Shown here: in pieces, positions 1 through 7,216 of the stretch
Layout of the letters: every line of letters starts with the position of its first letter
How positions within the stretch are numbered: position 1 is the first letter of the stretch
Virus record (IMG/VR): IMGVR_UViG_3300050015_000312
Coordinates: 1-63,355 of that record
Length of the DNA stretch: 63,355 bases
Direction: 5' to 3' (one strand)
Origin: a virus
The notes under the pieces: generated by a model
Told to the model about the DNA's origin: nothing
The model's input: the letters and a program-made list of their open reading frames with translations, nothing else
Databases searched by the model: none
Translations under genes and position numbers: made by a program

Positions 1-99
1 CGAACCATGAGCCTCAGGGGTAAGTATAATTCTGGTGTCACCCTTATTGTCCTCGTCTGCATCGCGACGAGCTTGACGGGCGAACTCGGTCAGATTCTG
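1..99. repeat. Exact 99-bp repeat, copy 1
   Basis: Identical to 62827-62925. The identity starts at base 1 and stops after base 99, where c here faces t at 62926. Exactly 99 bp at a contig edge suggests a de Bruijn overlap closing a circular genome rather than a biological terminal repeat. It lies in the 3' part of the repressor-like gene. Confidence 0.9.
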
Positions 100-573
100 C
101 GTGATCGCCAAGATGGTGCCCTCTCGGCCCACCGCGAAAATGTCCACCAGCGCCTTGAACGAACTGCGGCGCTCAGGGTGTTGTATCACAAAAGCGATAA
201 CCGGGTCATGAGCTTCGGGGTTCGTTTTCGGATGGGTCGAAGGTACCGCAGGCTCTCGGGCGGAAGTGGGGGGTTCGGCGGAAAGGATGTCGCCGCTGGG
301 GATTCCGGAATCATGGTCGGCGGAGGGGAGAGCCTTAGGTGTCATGCGCCCAAGCTCCGCGGTTGCGAATATTTGAGCGAGATCGGTACGCCCGAGCTGC
401 TCGGAAAGCCTGCGCAACGACCGTAGGGTCGCAAAATCCACCGGAGGAGCCTGCCGCTCATAGCGCTGGACCGACGCATAGGACTTCCCGATGGTCTGCA
501 CGAACTGGTGTTGCGTCTGTCGCATCGCTTCGCGCAGGTCACGGACCGCGTTCATTAAAATTTCTTTTTTCAT
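1..573 (-). CDS. Repressor-like protein, allele A (HTH N-terminus), 3' end cut by window edge
   Basis: Reads leftward off base 1. The N-terminal 70 residues look like an Xre/Cro-type helix-turn-helix (TQHQFVQTIGKSYASVQRYE). A Pro/Ser/Thr-rich linker follows, then a conserved domain (LVDIFAVGREGTILAI, LTEFARQARR) shared with the gene at 62734-63240. An alternative start is the ATG at 555. If the genome is closed through the 99-bp repeat, the frame continues at 62826 and stops at 62734, giving 221 aa. The gene diverges from the early operon at 621, as a phage repressor would. Function is inferred from position and fold; the C-terminal domain may mediate oligomerisation. Confidence 0.7.
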   Translation of the reverse strand, partial: MKKEILMNAVRDLREAMRQTQHQFVQTIGKSYASVQRYERQAPPVDFATLRSLRRLSEQLGRTDLAQIFATAELGRMTPKALPSADHDSGIPSGDILSAEPPTSAREPAVPSTHPKTNPEAHDPVIAFVIQHPERRSSFKALVDIFAVGREGTILAITQNLTEFARQARRDADEDNKGDTRIILTPEAHGS

Positions 574-620
574 GCCAAATATAACTTGACGCCTAATGCC
601 TAATGCATTATGCTTCGTAC
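574..620 (+). promoter_or_regulatory. Divergent repressor/early-operon control region
   Basis: Rightward promoter: -35 TTGACG (586-591), 17-bp spacer, -10 TATGCT (609-614), predicting a start of transcription near 621. A leftward -10-like TATATT lies at 583-578. Likely operators are the direct repeat CCTAATG/CCTAATG (592-605 region) and the perfect palindrome TAATGCATTA (601-610), which overlaps the rightward -10. This is the layout of a lambda-like switch. Confidence 0.65.
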
Positions 621-923
621 ATGCAATGCAACAAGCCGCAACGGCTTAAGCATCTTACCAAATCAGAGCGGCAGAGTATCCTCTCAGAGTTTCAGAGGAT
701 TCACCGCAAGGGGCTTCTTTCCACGGTAGCGCGCGAACTGGGTGTTGATCGCGCGACCGCGAAGCGGGCCTTTGACGGCACGACCGACAAACCCGACCCG
801 AAAATCCTTGATGCGCTGTGGCGCAAGATTCAATCCCTGGTCTGCGCCGAGGCTGAGTCCGACAAGTGTTCCGAATGCCCGCTCCGAAAAGCCTGCGAGC
901 GGCTGGCGAAAGGTTCTAAATGA
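621..923 (+). CDS. Early HTH protein, Cro-position regulator
   Basis: Has a helix-turn-helix near residues 35-55 (LLSTVARELGVDRATAKRAF) and a C-terminal Cys cluster (CSECPLRKAC) that could bind metal. An ATG at 603 is also in frame, but the -10 box at 609-614 puts transcription start near 621, so ATG 621 or 627 fits better and the message may be leaderless. It is the first gene of the rightward operon, opposite the repressor, as Cro is in lambdoid phages. The role as a regulator is inferred. It overlaps the next gene by ATGA. Confidence 0.65.
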   Translation: MQCNKPQRLKHLTKSERQSILSEFQRIHRKGLLSTVARELGVDRATAKRAFDGTTDKPDPKILDALWRKIQSLVCAEAESDKCSECPLRKACERLAKGSK

Positions 924-1384
924 ATTCTGCATATCCATCGCAACGGATCGTACATCAGATGGACGCGCCGGCCCGCAAATCCGCAGGCCCGACGTTGCAA
1001 ACAAAGGAAAAATACTCGCCGGCGCTCCGGGCCTTCGCACTTGGCCGCGATGTCCGCTGGATCGAGCGGGAGCACGAGCTATCGCGGGAGTGCTTCGAAG
1101 CCGCTCTGCGGGCCGCCTTGGACATCGAGCGCCGCGCGCGCCTTGCCGCGGAGAGTTACATCAGCCGGCTCGACGCCTCCAAGCTGGCAGAGTTCTGTGG
1201 GGAGTGTGCGGAGCTGGAGGCGGAAATCTGGGAGGACCTGGAGCGGCCCCTGCTGCGCGAGCGCAAGCCGATGGGGCGCGCTACTAACTGTGCGATTCCG
1301 TTCGCCCTGGGGCTGCTCGCGGGCTTGGCTCATACTGCAAGGCCGCTAATAGAGGGCCTGAGGGTGATTGGGAGGGCCGCATGA
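920..1384 (+). CDS. Early protein, alpha-helical with hydrophobic C-terminal segment
   Basis: 154 aa, not recognised. The middle is rich in charged helical sequence (REHELSRECFEAALRAALD). A hydrophobic segment near residues 127-140 (AIPFALGLLAGLA) could touch or cross the membrane. It is translationally coupled to the gene before (ATGA) and overlaps the next start at 1381. Confidence 0.6.
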   Translation: MNSAYPSQRIVHQMDAPARKSAGPTLQTKEKYSPALRAFALGRDVRWIEREHELSRECFEAALRAALDIERRARLAAESYISRLDASKLAEFCGECAELEAEIWEDLERPLLRERKPMGRATNCAIPFALGLLAGLAHTARPLIEGLRVIGRAA

Positions 1385-1554
1385 AGACCATCAAGATGCG
1401 AATGACTCGCGAGATCTGGAGCACGGCCTGCGCTATGAGCGGTCATGCGCGTATACTCCGCGCTGGCGAAATCCTCGAACTGTCCAAGGAAGATGCCGAG
1501 CGGTTCGCCCTCAACGGATGGGCCGTGCTGGCGGATTGCAAGGAACCAGCATGA
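1381..1554 (+). CDS. Small early protein, 57 aa
   Basis: Starts inside the stop of the preceding gene (gccgcATGA) and ends in ATGA overlapping the next. It begins MKTIKMRMTREIW and carries a GEILELSKEDAERFALNGWAV block, which resembles small phage proteins that follow head or replication genes. Function unknown. Confidence 0.6.
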   Translation: MKTIKMRMTREIWSTACAMSGHARILRAGEILELSKEDAERFALNGWAVLADCKEPA

Positions 1555-1724
1555 AGCCCAGCAAGCTGAGAATACTCTGCGCGGTCAGCGTGGCACTCGT
1601 CGCCGCCGGCATATCCGGCTTCATCGCGGCCTATTGGTCGGAGGCGTACGCACTCGTACCAGCCGCGCTCGGGCTGGCCGGCGCATTGACCGTCTGCAGG
1701 ATATTGAGCGGAGATGGCGCATGA
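1551..1724 (+). CDS. Small membrane protein, 57 aa
   Basis: Starts at the ATGA overlap with the previous gene. Two hydrophobic stretches (ILCAVSVALVAAGISGFIAA and ALVPAALGLAGALTV) predict two membrane helices with a short loop. It is part of a run of tiny membrane genes between 1551 and 2227. Function unknown. Confidence 0.6.
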   Translation: MKPSKLRILCAVSVALVAAGISGFIAAYWSEAYALVPAALGLAGALTVCRILSGDGA

Positions 1725-1858
1725 AATACCTCTACGCCGCCATCCTCGGGCTCCTTTGGCCGCTCTGCGCGCCATGGGGCTGGCAACTGTGGGAATTCCT
1801 GAGCACGCCCGCTCTGGATGCGAGAACCGGGGCGGGCGAATTTTCGAGGGCGAAATGA
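1721..1858 (+). CDS. Small membrane-associated protein, 45 aa
   Basis: ATGA overlap at both ends. One hydrophobic, Trp-rich N-terminal segment (YLYAAILGLLWPLC) followed by a short polar tail. Function unknown; supported mainly by the unbroken overlap chain. Confidence 0.5.
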   Translation: MKYLYAAILGLLWPLCAPWGWQLWEFLSTPALDARTGAGEFSRAK

Positions 1859-1974
1859 CCGCCCTACGCTTGCTCACCAGGCGTCTCAGTGAGTGGCTGG
1901 AATACGGCCGCGGGTTCGGCCCGACGCCGGTTTCGGTTCCGGAGGTTCTGGCGGCGCTGAGGAGTCGCGTATGA
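1855..1974 (+). CDS. Tiny basic protein, 39 aa
   Basis: ATGA-coupled on both sides. Basic and partly amphipathic (LRLLTRRLSEWLEYGRG), with no recognisable domain. Its support is operon structure only. Confidence 0.45.
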   Translation: MTALRLLTRRLSEWLEYGRGFGPTPVSVPEVLAALRSRV

Positions 1975-2072
1975 ACTGGGTCGATCTTCCCCTCTCGCGC
2001 ATCCTCGACGTGCCAATCGGGGTGGTGCTGTTCATCGCCGCAGTCGCTTGGTTTTTGGGGAGGGACTGGTGA
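1971..2072 (+). CDS. Tiny membrane protein, 33 aa
   Basis: Begins MNWVDLPLSR, followed by one membrane helix (PIGVVLFIAAVAWFLG). Starts at an ATGA overlap and its TGA overlaps the GTG of the next gene. Function unknown. Confidence 0.5.
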   Translation: MNWVDLPLSRILDVPIGVVLFIAAVAWFLGRDW

Positions 2073-2227
2073 GCGCGCCCGGGCTGGCTTCCGACGCCGC
2101 AAGCCTGATCGTAGCGGGCGTGTTCACGGTCGTAGCCTGCGCCGTGGTCAGCGGACTGGTCGAGGTGGTCCGCCGCATCATCGGGTGGCCGCGTCCGCAG
2201 GCACGGCCGGATCGGCGGGCGCGATGA
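2069..2227 (+). CDS. Small membrane protein, 52 aa
   Basis: GTG start in a GTGA overlap. One membrane helix (LIVAGVFTVVACAVVSGLV) followed by a basic tail (RRIIGWPRPQARPDRRAR), so the C-terminus is likely cytoplasmic. Ends in ATGA with the next gene. Function unknown. Confidence 0.5.
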   Translation: MSAPGLASDAASLIVAGVFTVVACAVVSGLVEVVRRIIGWPRPQARPDRRAR

Positions 2228-2508
2228 GGAATATCGAGAACCACATGGTCCTGGCTTTCGCCAACGACCGGACGGACCCTCGGAACGCCATCGACGCCAC
2301 CGCGTGCTCGCAGTGCGGGGAGCGCCTGAAGGATTCGGATGCAGCCGAGTGCATGATGCCTGGCTGCCGGCATACGTACCTGTGCAAGCACTGCCGGTTC
2401 GAGTGCGTGGACTGCAAGGATGTGTTTTGCCGGGAGCACCGCGGGGCTTGCGAGTGCTTGCCGGAGGATCGGTTGGCCGCCATCGGGGCGAACGAGGCAG
2501 CGCGATGA
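2224..2508 (+). CDS. Cys-rich zinc-binding-type protein, 94 aa
   Basis: Contains three paired-Cys units in order: CSQC, CMMPGC with CKHC, and CVDC with CREH and CEC. That is enough ligands for at least two zinc sites, resembling short phage zinc-finger proteins. It is coupled to the nuclease gene that follows. Partner unknown. Confidence 0.6.
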   Translation: MRNIENHMVLAFANDRTDPRNAIDATACSQCGERLKDSDAAECMMPGCRHTYLCKHCRFECVDCKDVFCREHRGACECLPEDRLAAIGANEAAR

Positions 2509-3116
2509 GCACCGCCGCTGCGCCCGCCGGAGCCCTGATGTTCGACGAGGCGAGCCATTCCTACTCGGTCGACGGTGTCGCGCTCCCGAGCGTGACGCAG
2601 GTTCTGGAGGACGTCGGAATCATCGACTACGGATTTCTTCCGCGCGAAGACCGCGGGCGATATCTCCGGCGCGGCTCCGCGGTGCATCTGGTGGCGCAGC
2701 TCGACGACGAAGATGACCTCGACGAGGCGAGCGTGGACCCGGCGATCGCGGGGTATTTGGAGGGCTGGCGGGCGTTCCGCCGCGAGTCCGGATTCGTGCC
2801 GTCGCTGATCGAGCACCGGAGCTATAACCCGCAGTACGGCTACGCGGGCACGCTTGACCGGACGGGATCGTTCCGCGGCAGCAGCACCGTGGTCCTACTG
2901 GACATCAAGACCGGCACCTCGCCGTACTGGTGCAGGTATCAGCTCGCTGCGTATGCGGCCTTCTTCGACGGGCCGCGAAAGTACCCTCGGCTTTCGGTTG
3001 AGTTGCACGACGACGGAACGTACCGGGTCGAGGAATTTGCCTGCCGCGACTGGCAGGTTGACTTCAACATTTTTATTTCAGCGCTCGCGGTATGGCGGGC
3101 GAAGAGGAGACGGTGA
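2505..3116 (+). CDS. PD-(D/E)XK nuclease (Cas4/RecB-like exonuclease)
   Basis: 203 aa with the ordered motifs of the PD-(D/E)XK superfamily. Near the N-terminus is a substrate-binding segment (HSYSVDGVALPSVTQVL). The G-x-L-D element (YAGTLDRTG), the D-x-K core (LLDIKTG) and the Q-x3-Y motif (YQLAAY) follow. It probably resects double-stranded DNA ends for phage recombination, with the genes downstream. Starts at an ATGA overlap. Confidence 0.75.
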   Translation: MSTAAAPAGALMFDEASHSYSVDGVALPSVTQVLEDVGIIDYGFLPREDRGRYLRRGSAVHLVAQLDDEDDLDEASVDPAIAGYLEGWRAFRRESGFVPSLIEHRSYNPQYGYAGTLDRTGSFRGSSTVVLLDIKTGTSPYWCRYQLAAYAAFFDGPRKYPRLSVELHDDGTYRVEEFACRDWQVDFNIFISALAVWRAKRRR

Positions 3117-3518
3117 ATGGCGGCTAAATACATCATTTTCGAGAAAGAGAAGTATCGCGATAGCTACGAGCGCCACGACTTTGAAACCCTTGCGGAGGCA
3201 TCCGAGGCGATCATCTCGGGCGACTTCAAAGAGGGGTTCATCATCGTGGAGCGCAAAGGTCTGGGCATTCTCGACGCCGTTGACGCGGACGCATTCGAGA
3301 CCCGCGAAGAGCGCGAAGAGCGTGAGGCGGACTCGGCGAGAGCGCTAGCGCGTGCAACCGAGTTGGAGCCGGTCCTAAAGCATGCGGAACCCGTCGAGAT
3401 TGTGGAAGATTTGCCGCAAGTCTCGGCAACTCCCGAAGCCGCGGCGCACGAGCAGGCGTCAGTGGAGCCGGCAGAGGCCATCGTGATCCCCGCGATCACT
3501 GAGGAGTATCCGTTCTAA
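3117..3518 (+). CDS. Acidic early protein, 133 aa
   Basis: An N-terminal folded part (MAAKYIIFEKEKYRDSY) is followed by a Glu/Ala-rich low-complexity tail ending in EEYPF. Abuts the nuclease stop directly and overlaps the next start by one base. Not recognised; its place between nuclease and recombination genes suggests an accessory role. Confidence 0.55.
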   Translation: MAAKYIIFEKEKYRDSYERHDFETLAEASEAIISGDFKEGFIIVERKGLGILDAVDADAFETREEREEREADSARALARATELEPVLKHAEPVEIVEDLPQVSATPEAAAHEQASVEPAEAIVIPAITEEYPF

Positions 3519-4228
3519 TGGCGACCGCAGCCGAAGTAATCACGCCCGAGGTGCTCCCAGCCGAGCAGCTCAAGACGAAGGCGCTCTCGCTGCCCGAGCA
3601 GGCGCGCGCGGTCAAGATCGTCGACCAGGCGACATACAACGACGCAGCCGAGCTGCTCGTCTCCGTCACAGCGATGCGCCGGAAGATCACCGACTACCAC
3701 GCGCCGCTGAAGCAGAAGGCTTTCGAGGCGCACAAAGCGATCTGTAGCGCCGAAGCCGAGATGCTCGCGCCGATCTCCGAAGCCGAGCGCGTTCTGAAAT
3801 CCGGGATCGCGACGTACACCGCGGAGCAGCGCCGCATCGAAGACGAGCGGCGTCGGCAACTTGAAGCCGAGATCCGCAAGAAGGCCGAAGAGGACCAACT
3901 CGCTGCGGCCATCGAAGCCGAGCAACAGGGCGCCACCGTTGAAGAGGTCGCGGCCGTGCTGGCCGAGCCCGTGGTCGTGCCGCGGGTGGCTCCGCAGCCG
4001 GTATTCCAGCCGGCGAAGGGTGTCAGTACACAGCGGCGGTGGAGCGCCGAGGTAATCAGCGTCCGGGATCTCTGCCGCGCGATTGCGGACGGCAAAGCGA
4101 GCCCGGAGTTGGCGCTGCCGAACATGCCGGCGCTGAACAAGCTCGCGGTAGCGCTAAAGGGCACGATGGCGATCCCGGGCGTCCGAGCGGTGGCAACAGA
4201 GACGGCCGTTGCGGCCGGGAGGAGATAA
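3518..4228 (+). CDS. Coiled-coil protein of the recombination/replication module
   Basis: 236 aa. A helical N-terminal domain (YNDAAELLVSVTAMRRKITD) resembles a widespread phage family found next to recombination genes. A long charged coiled coil (residues about 105-140, RRIEDERRRQLEAEIRKKAE) and a C-terminal domain follow. It could be a nuclease modulator (Gam-like) or an annealing accessory; the sequence alone does not decide. Confidence 0.55.
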   Translation: MATAAEVITPEVLPAEQLKTKALSLPEQARAVKIVDQATYNDAAELLVSVTAMRRKITDYHAPLKQKAFEAHKAICSAEAEMLAPISEAERVLKSGIATYTAEQRRIEDERRRQLEAEIRKKAEEDQLAAAIEAEQQGATVEEVAAVLAEPVVVPRVAPQPVFQPAKGVSTQRRWSAEVISVRDLCRAIADGKASPELALPNMPALNKLAVALKGTMAIPGVRAVATETAVAAGRR

Positions 4229-4233
4229 CGATC

Positions 4234-5418
4234 ATGGCAACAACACAAGCGCCCGATAGAACGAAGATGTACGGCCTGCTTCACGACCCCAGCACAGGTG
4301 CCGACATCCGGCGCCAGGTGCGAATCCTGAAGGTCGGCATCGGCGTCCCCAAAGGCCCCGATGTTCACGTCTGGATCGACGCGTCCGGGAAGTGGACCAT
4401 CGAGGTGGGGCATACCGAGAACGGAAAACGGGTGTCCGGCGCTACGCGCTTCGACACACGCGCCGAGGCGCAGAAGTTCTACGCCGAGTCCCGCAAGACC
4501 GCTGTGATCCGGACCTACCCGGCGAAGTTTCCGTACTTCACGTTCCTGCGGATGGGAATCTCGGGCGACTACGTCCACGACTTCGACGCAATCGAACAAC
4601 ACGGACCGATCCCGAATGAGATTGAGATTGTGTTGCTGACGGACGCGCCGCTCGACGCCGCGTACCAGTGGTTCACGGAATCGCGGCTCAACTGCGAGGG
4701 TGACGGCTGCCACGCCCGCCGGCGGGTCGAGGCTGCGACCGCAGAAGATCGGCCGCTCGCCGAGGCCGCGGCGGCAGCCGGCGAGAAGTGGTTTCTGCTC
4801 GATCGCTGCCATGTCGACGACTGCCCGTTTTCAAAAGCGACGGAAGAGAACGGCCGCGAGAAGCCACCGCGGTGCAAGCCGCATGGCCGGCTGTACTTCC
4901 AACTCGTGAACCAGCCTCGGATCGGCGGCACCGCGACGTTTGACACGACCGGGTTCCGCTCGATTTCGCAGCTTCACTCCTGCATTCAGGAGATCAAGAT
5001 GGTCACGGGCAACGGCGATCCCGCTCGCGGCTATATCGCCGGCATCCCGCTGACGATGGTGCTCCGGCCTTACAAGGTCAACCACAACGGTAAGGCATCG
5101 GTGCAGTACGGTGTTTCGCTCGAATTCCGCGCGCAGAACGCTGTCGAGTTGCGGCGGCTGCTGGTCGAGCACGGCCAGGCATACCGGTCCGCGATCACCG
5201 GATCGGGCGAGATCGTGGACGTAATCCCGGAGGCTCGGCACCTCGCGGCGCCCGTTCCGGAGGACCAGGACGCGGACGCGCCCGCCATGGCCGCCGAGTA
5301 TTACCCGGACGAAGAAGGCCCGGAAGATGGAGAACCCGAAGAGGGCGCGCAGCCTGGCGGAATTCAGATGCCGCGCCGGAAGTCGGATTCGGCGCCCGCG
5401 CCCCAGGAGGCCAAGTAA
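4234..5418 (+). CDS. Recombination-directionality-factor-like protein (phiC31 gp3-like family)
   Basis: 394 aa, preceded by GGGAGGAG seven bases before ATG 4234. The central part contains C-x4-C and C-x4-C elements (NCEGDGC; CHVDDC) and a late block (GRLYFQLVNQP, TTGFRSISQL, GIPLTMVL). I associate this with the gp3-like RDF family common in phages whether or not they use serine integrases. Its C-terminus is acidic and disordered. Actual directionality control is unproven, since this phage has a tyrosine integrase. Confidence 0.55.
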   Translation: MATTQAPDRTKMYGLLHDPSTGADIRRQVRILKVGIGVPKGPDVHVWIDASGKWTIEVGHTENGKRVSGATRFDTRAEAQKFYAESRKTAVIRTYPAKFPYFTFLRMGISGDYVHDFDAIEQHGPIPNEIEIVLLTDAPLDAAYQWFTESRLNCEGDGCHARRRVEAATAEDRPLAEAAAAAGEKWFLLDRCHVDDCPFSKATEENGREKPPRCKPHGRLYFQLVNQPRIGGTATFDTTGFRSISQLHSCIQEIKMVTGNGDPARGYIAGIPLTMVLRPYKVNHNGKASVQYGVSLEFRAQNAVELRRLLVEHGQAYRSAITGSGEIVDVIPEARHLAAPVPEDQDADAPAMAAEYYPDEEGPEDGEPEEGAQPGGIQMPRRKSDSAPAPQEAK

Positions 5419-5709
5419 GTGCTCGAGCCCACCGCCCCGGACATCAGCACCAAGCTCGACCTGATCCGCGCCGCAATCGACCGTATCAAGACGGCGAAGG
5501 CCCGGCACATTGTCGCGGAGCAGAATCCGGCATCGAGTCAGGCCCAGCGGGATGTATCACGGTGGACGTTCGAAGGCGTGAGGAGTGAGTTCGCGCAGCA
5601 ATGGGAGAACGTCGAGGCGGTACTCGACCATCTCACGCGGCCCATGACAACGGCCATCGGCGAGCAGCCGGACGGCACGTTCGTGGTGCCGAAAGTGGAG
5701 GGAAACTGA
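5419..5709 (+). CDS. Small helical early protein, 96 aa
   Basis: GTG start directly after the previous TAA. Mostly alpha-helical (DLIRAAIDRIKTAKARHI), with a conserved-looking GVRSEFAQQWENVEAVLDHL block. Overlaps the next ATG by one base. Unknown function. Confidence 0.5.
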   Translation: MLEPTAPDISTKLDLIRAAIDRIKTAKARHIVAEQNPASSQAQRDVSRWTFEGVRSEFAQQWENVEAVLDHLTRPMTTAIGEQPDGTFVVPKVEGN

Positions 5710-5897
5710 TGCCGCGCGTCACCGACGAATACGTCCGCGAAGAATTCCTGGCACGGTTCGCCCGCATGACTCCGGAGCAGCGGTCCGGCACCATCGAGGC
5801 CCTGACTGTGATCCACAAGGTCGTGCTGGCCGCTGGCAAGCCGGCGCCGGCGGCTCCGCTGTTCGAGCAGTCCGAGACGGAGGCCAAACAGCAATGA
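5709..5897 (+). CDS. Small early protein, 62 aa
   Basis: Starts at TGATG overlapping the previous stop. Helical, with MTPEQRSGTIEALTVIHKVV. Ends in an ATGA overlap with the next gene. Function unknown. Confidence 0.5.
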   Translation: MPRVTDEYVREEFLARFARMTPEQRSGTIEALTVIHKVVLAAGKPAPAAPLFEQSETEAKQQ

Positions 5898-6124
5898 GAC
5901 CACCGTGGCCCACGCAGGATGAGAAGACCGTGGCCCGCTGGAACGCGAAGCATCCGGTCGGAACGCCCGTAAAGGTCCGCTTGGACGACGGGACAGTCAA
6001 GGAGACCACGACCCGCAGTGAGGCTCACGTTGTTTGTGGCCGCACCGCTTTGATTTTTATCGAGGGCATCTCGGGCAGTTGCCTTCTATGCCGCGTGACG
6101 CCAGCCGAGGCTCCAGGCAAATGA
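5894..6124 (+). CDS. Small early protein, 76 aa
   Basis: Begins MRPPWPTQDEKTVARWN. Likely a small beta-barrel (GTPVKVRLDDGTVKETTTRS, then AHVVCGRTALIFIEG), like domains in phage proteins of unknown role. It is the last gene before the long non-coding stretch 6125-6712. Confidence 0.5.
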   Translation: MRPPWPTQDEKTVARWNAKHPVGTPVKVRLDDGTVKETTTRSEAHVVCGRTALIFIEGISGSCLLCRVTPAEAPGK

Positions 6125-6712
6125 TCTCCTCAGTGAACAGAACGCTCGTCACGTCGAGCAGAAAGCAGGCACCCGACATAATCCGAATCTCGTTCGCGAC
6201 CGTCGCAATCGTCACACCCGAGGCTGCGCCACCCGCAATGGAGCGGCCTCATCAAGCAACTCGCGCCGCACGGGGTAGGACCGTGACCGGGCGCGGGACA
6301 ACCATCAATTCACAGCCGGGCTCCCACGAGAGCCCGGCCCTTCAGGAGACCACCGTTGGGCGCTTGTTCGCCGGGGTGCTCCCGTCGCCGCACTCTCATT
6401 GCGACGGTGGTCTCTTGAGGGACAGAGAGCCACGGGCGGGCAGCCTCCCCTTTGGCGAAATGTGCGAATGCCTCCACGGGCCCGATGGCCGCGGACTTAA
6501 AGGACGTATGGGCTCGTCACGGGCGATGACCTGCCCCTCAAAAGTTATACCAGCGTCGGCGGGCACGGTGACCCGCTCTGACGAGGTAGATGGTGCGGCG
6601 TCCGCTAACGGGCCAAGCTCCGTGACGTGGCCTCTGGAGTATTCGATCCTTCAACCGCGCGAGCCGGTTCAACTCCGGCGCGCTGGCACCAGTAACCCAG
6701 GAGCTATTTTCT
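6125..6712 (+). ncRNA. Candidate structured non-coding RNA region, about 590 nt
   Basis: No convincing protein gene on either strand, but strong inverted repeats. A nested stem-loop has arms 6260-6267/6290-6297 and CACGG/CCGTG inside (6269-6273/6281-6285). A perfect 9-bp hairpin GCCGGGCTC/GAGCCCGGC lies at 6315-6323/6330-6338, and a perfect 11-bp helix GAGACCACCGT/ACGGTGGTCTC at 6346-6356/6404-6414 encloses a small hairpin. The 3' end has a tRNA-like T-arm (6664-6680, loop TTCAACT), and a 7-nt strand (6681-6687) can pair with CCAGCGT at 6551-6557. Large phage RNAs such as GOLLD or ROOL are a comparison; identity is unproven. Confidence 0.45.
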
Positions 6713-7216
6713 ATGCCGAAAAAGACAGCAGATAAAATGCAGGCCGTACGCGCGGCCCGCTACAAGGTCGCCTTCAAGCTCGTGCCGGCGGCCGATGTCA
6801 ACCTGGACTTCTCGCCACGCGCCCGGATGACTTCGCCGTACCGTTCGGCGATCGAAGAACTCCTGAAGATGGAGAACGGCGCCAAGATCCTGGAATTCCC
6901 CAACCGCCCCCACGTCAGGTCGCAGGTCATGAAGCATGCCCGAGAACTCGGGGTGAAGCCGCTGTTCGCCGAGGCCGAGGATAAGCTCTTCGTGAAGCTC
7001 GCTCCGCGTCCGAAGGTGAACCAGCAGATTCTCGACTTCATCCGCGTCCGGCCGCGCACGCGGTCTGAGCTGGAGTCGTTGGTGTTGAATCAGAAAATTG
7101 AGTGCAATCTCATCGCGGAGTTGCACGCCCTGCAGGACGCTGCGCTGATTCGCCTCAACAGCGAGTCGAAGTGGTACGACACGAAGACCTGTGTCAACGG
7201 GAGGCCGAAAGCATGA
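6713..7216 (+). CDS. Protein with probable C-terminal winged helix, 167 aa
   Basis: An AGGAG lies nine bases before ATG 6713. Residues about 100-155 (ILDFIRVRPRTRSELESLV, LIAELHALQDAALIRL) have the pattern of a winged HTH. The N-terminal half (SAIEELLKMENGAKILEFPN) resembles no family I can name. First gene after the structured RNA region, so possibly co-transcribed with it. Confidence 0.55.
   Translation: MPKKTADKMQAVRAARYKVAFKLVPAADVNLDFSPRARMTSPYRSAIEELLKMENGAKILEFPNRPHVRSQVMKHARELGVKPLFAEAEDKLFVKLAPRPKVNQQILDFIRVRPRTRSELESLVLNQKIECNLIAELHALQDAALIRLNSESKWYDTKTCVNGRPKA

Noticed and set aside
1-99. A direct terminal repeat of a linear phage genome
   Set aside because: The second copy is not at the end of the window (430 bp follow) and homology continues imperfectly beyond it, so it is an assembly overlap or allele/paralogue, not a terminal redundancy.
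6034-6735. A 233-codon frame across the non-coding stretch
   Set aside because: Composition is Ser/Pro/Arg/Gly-rich without domain features, it starts inside another gene, and the DNA is dominated by inverted repeats, which fits RNA structure better.
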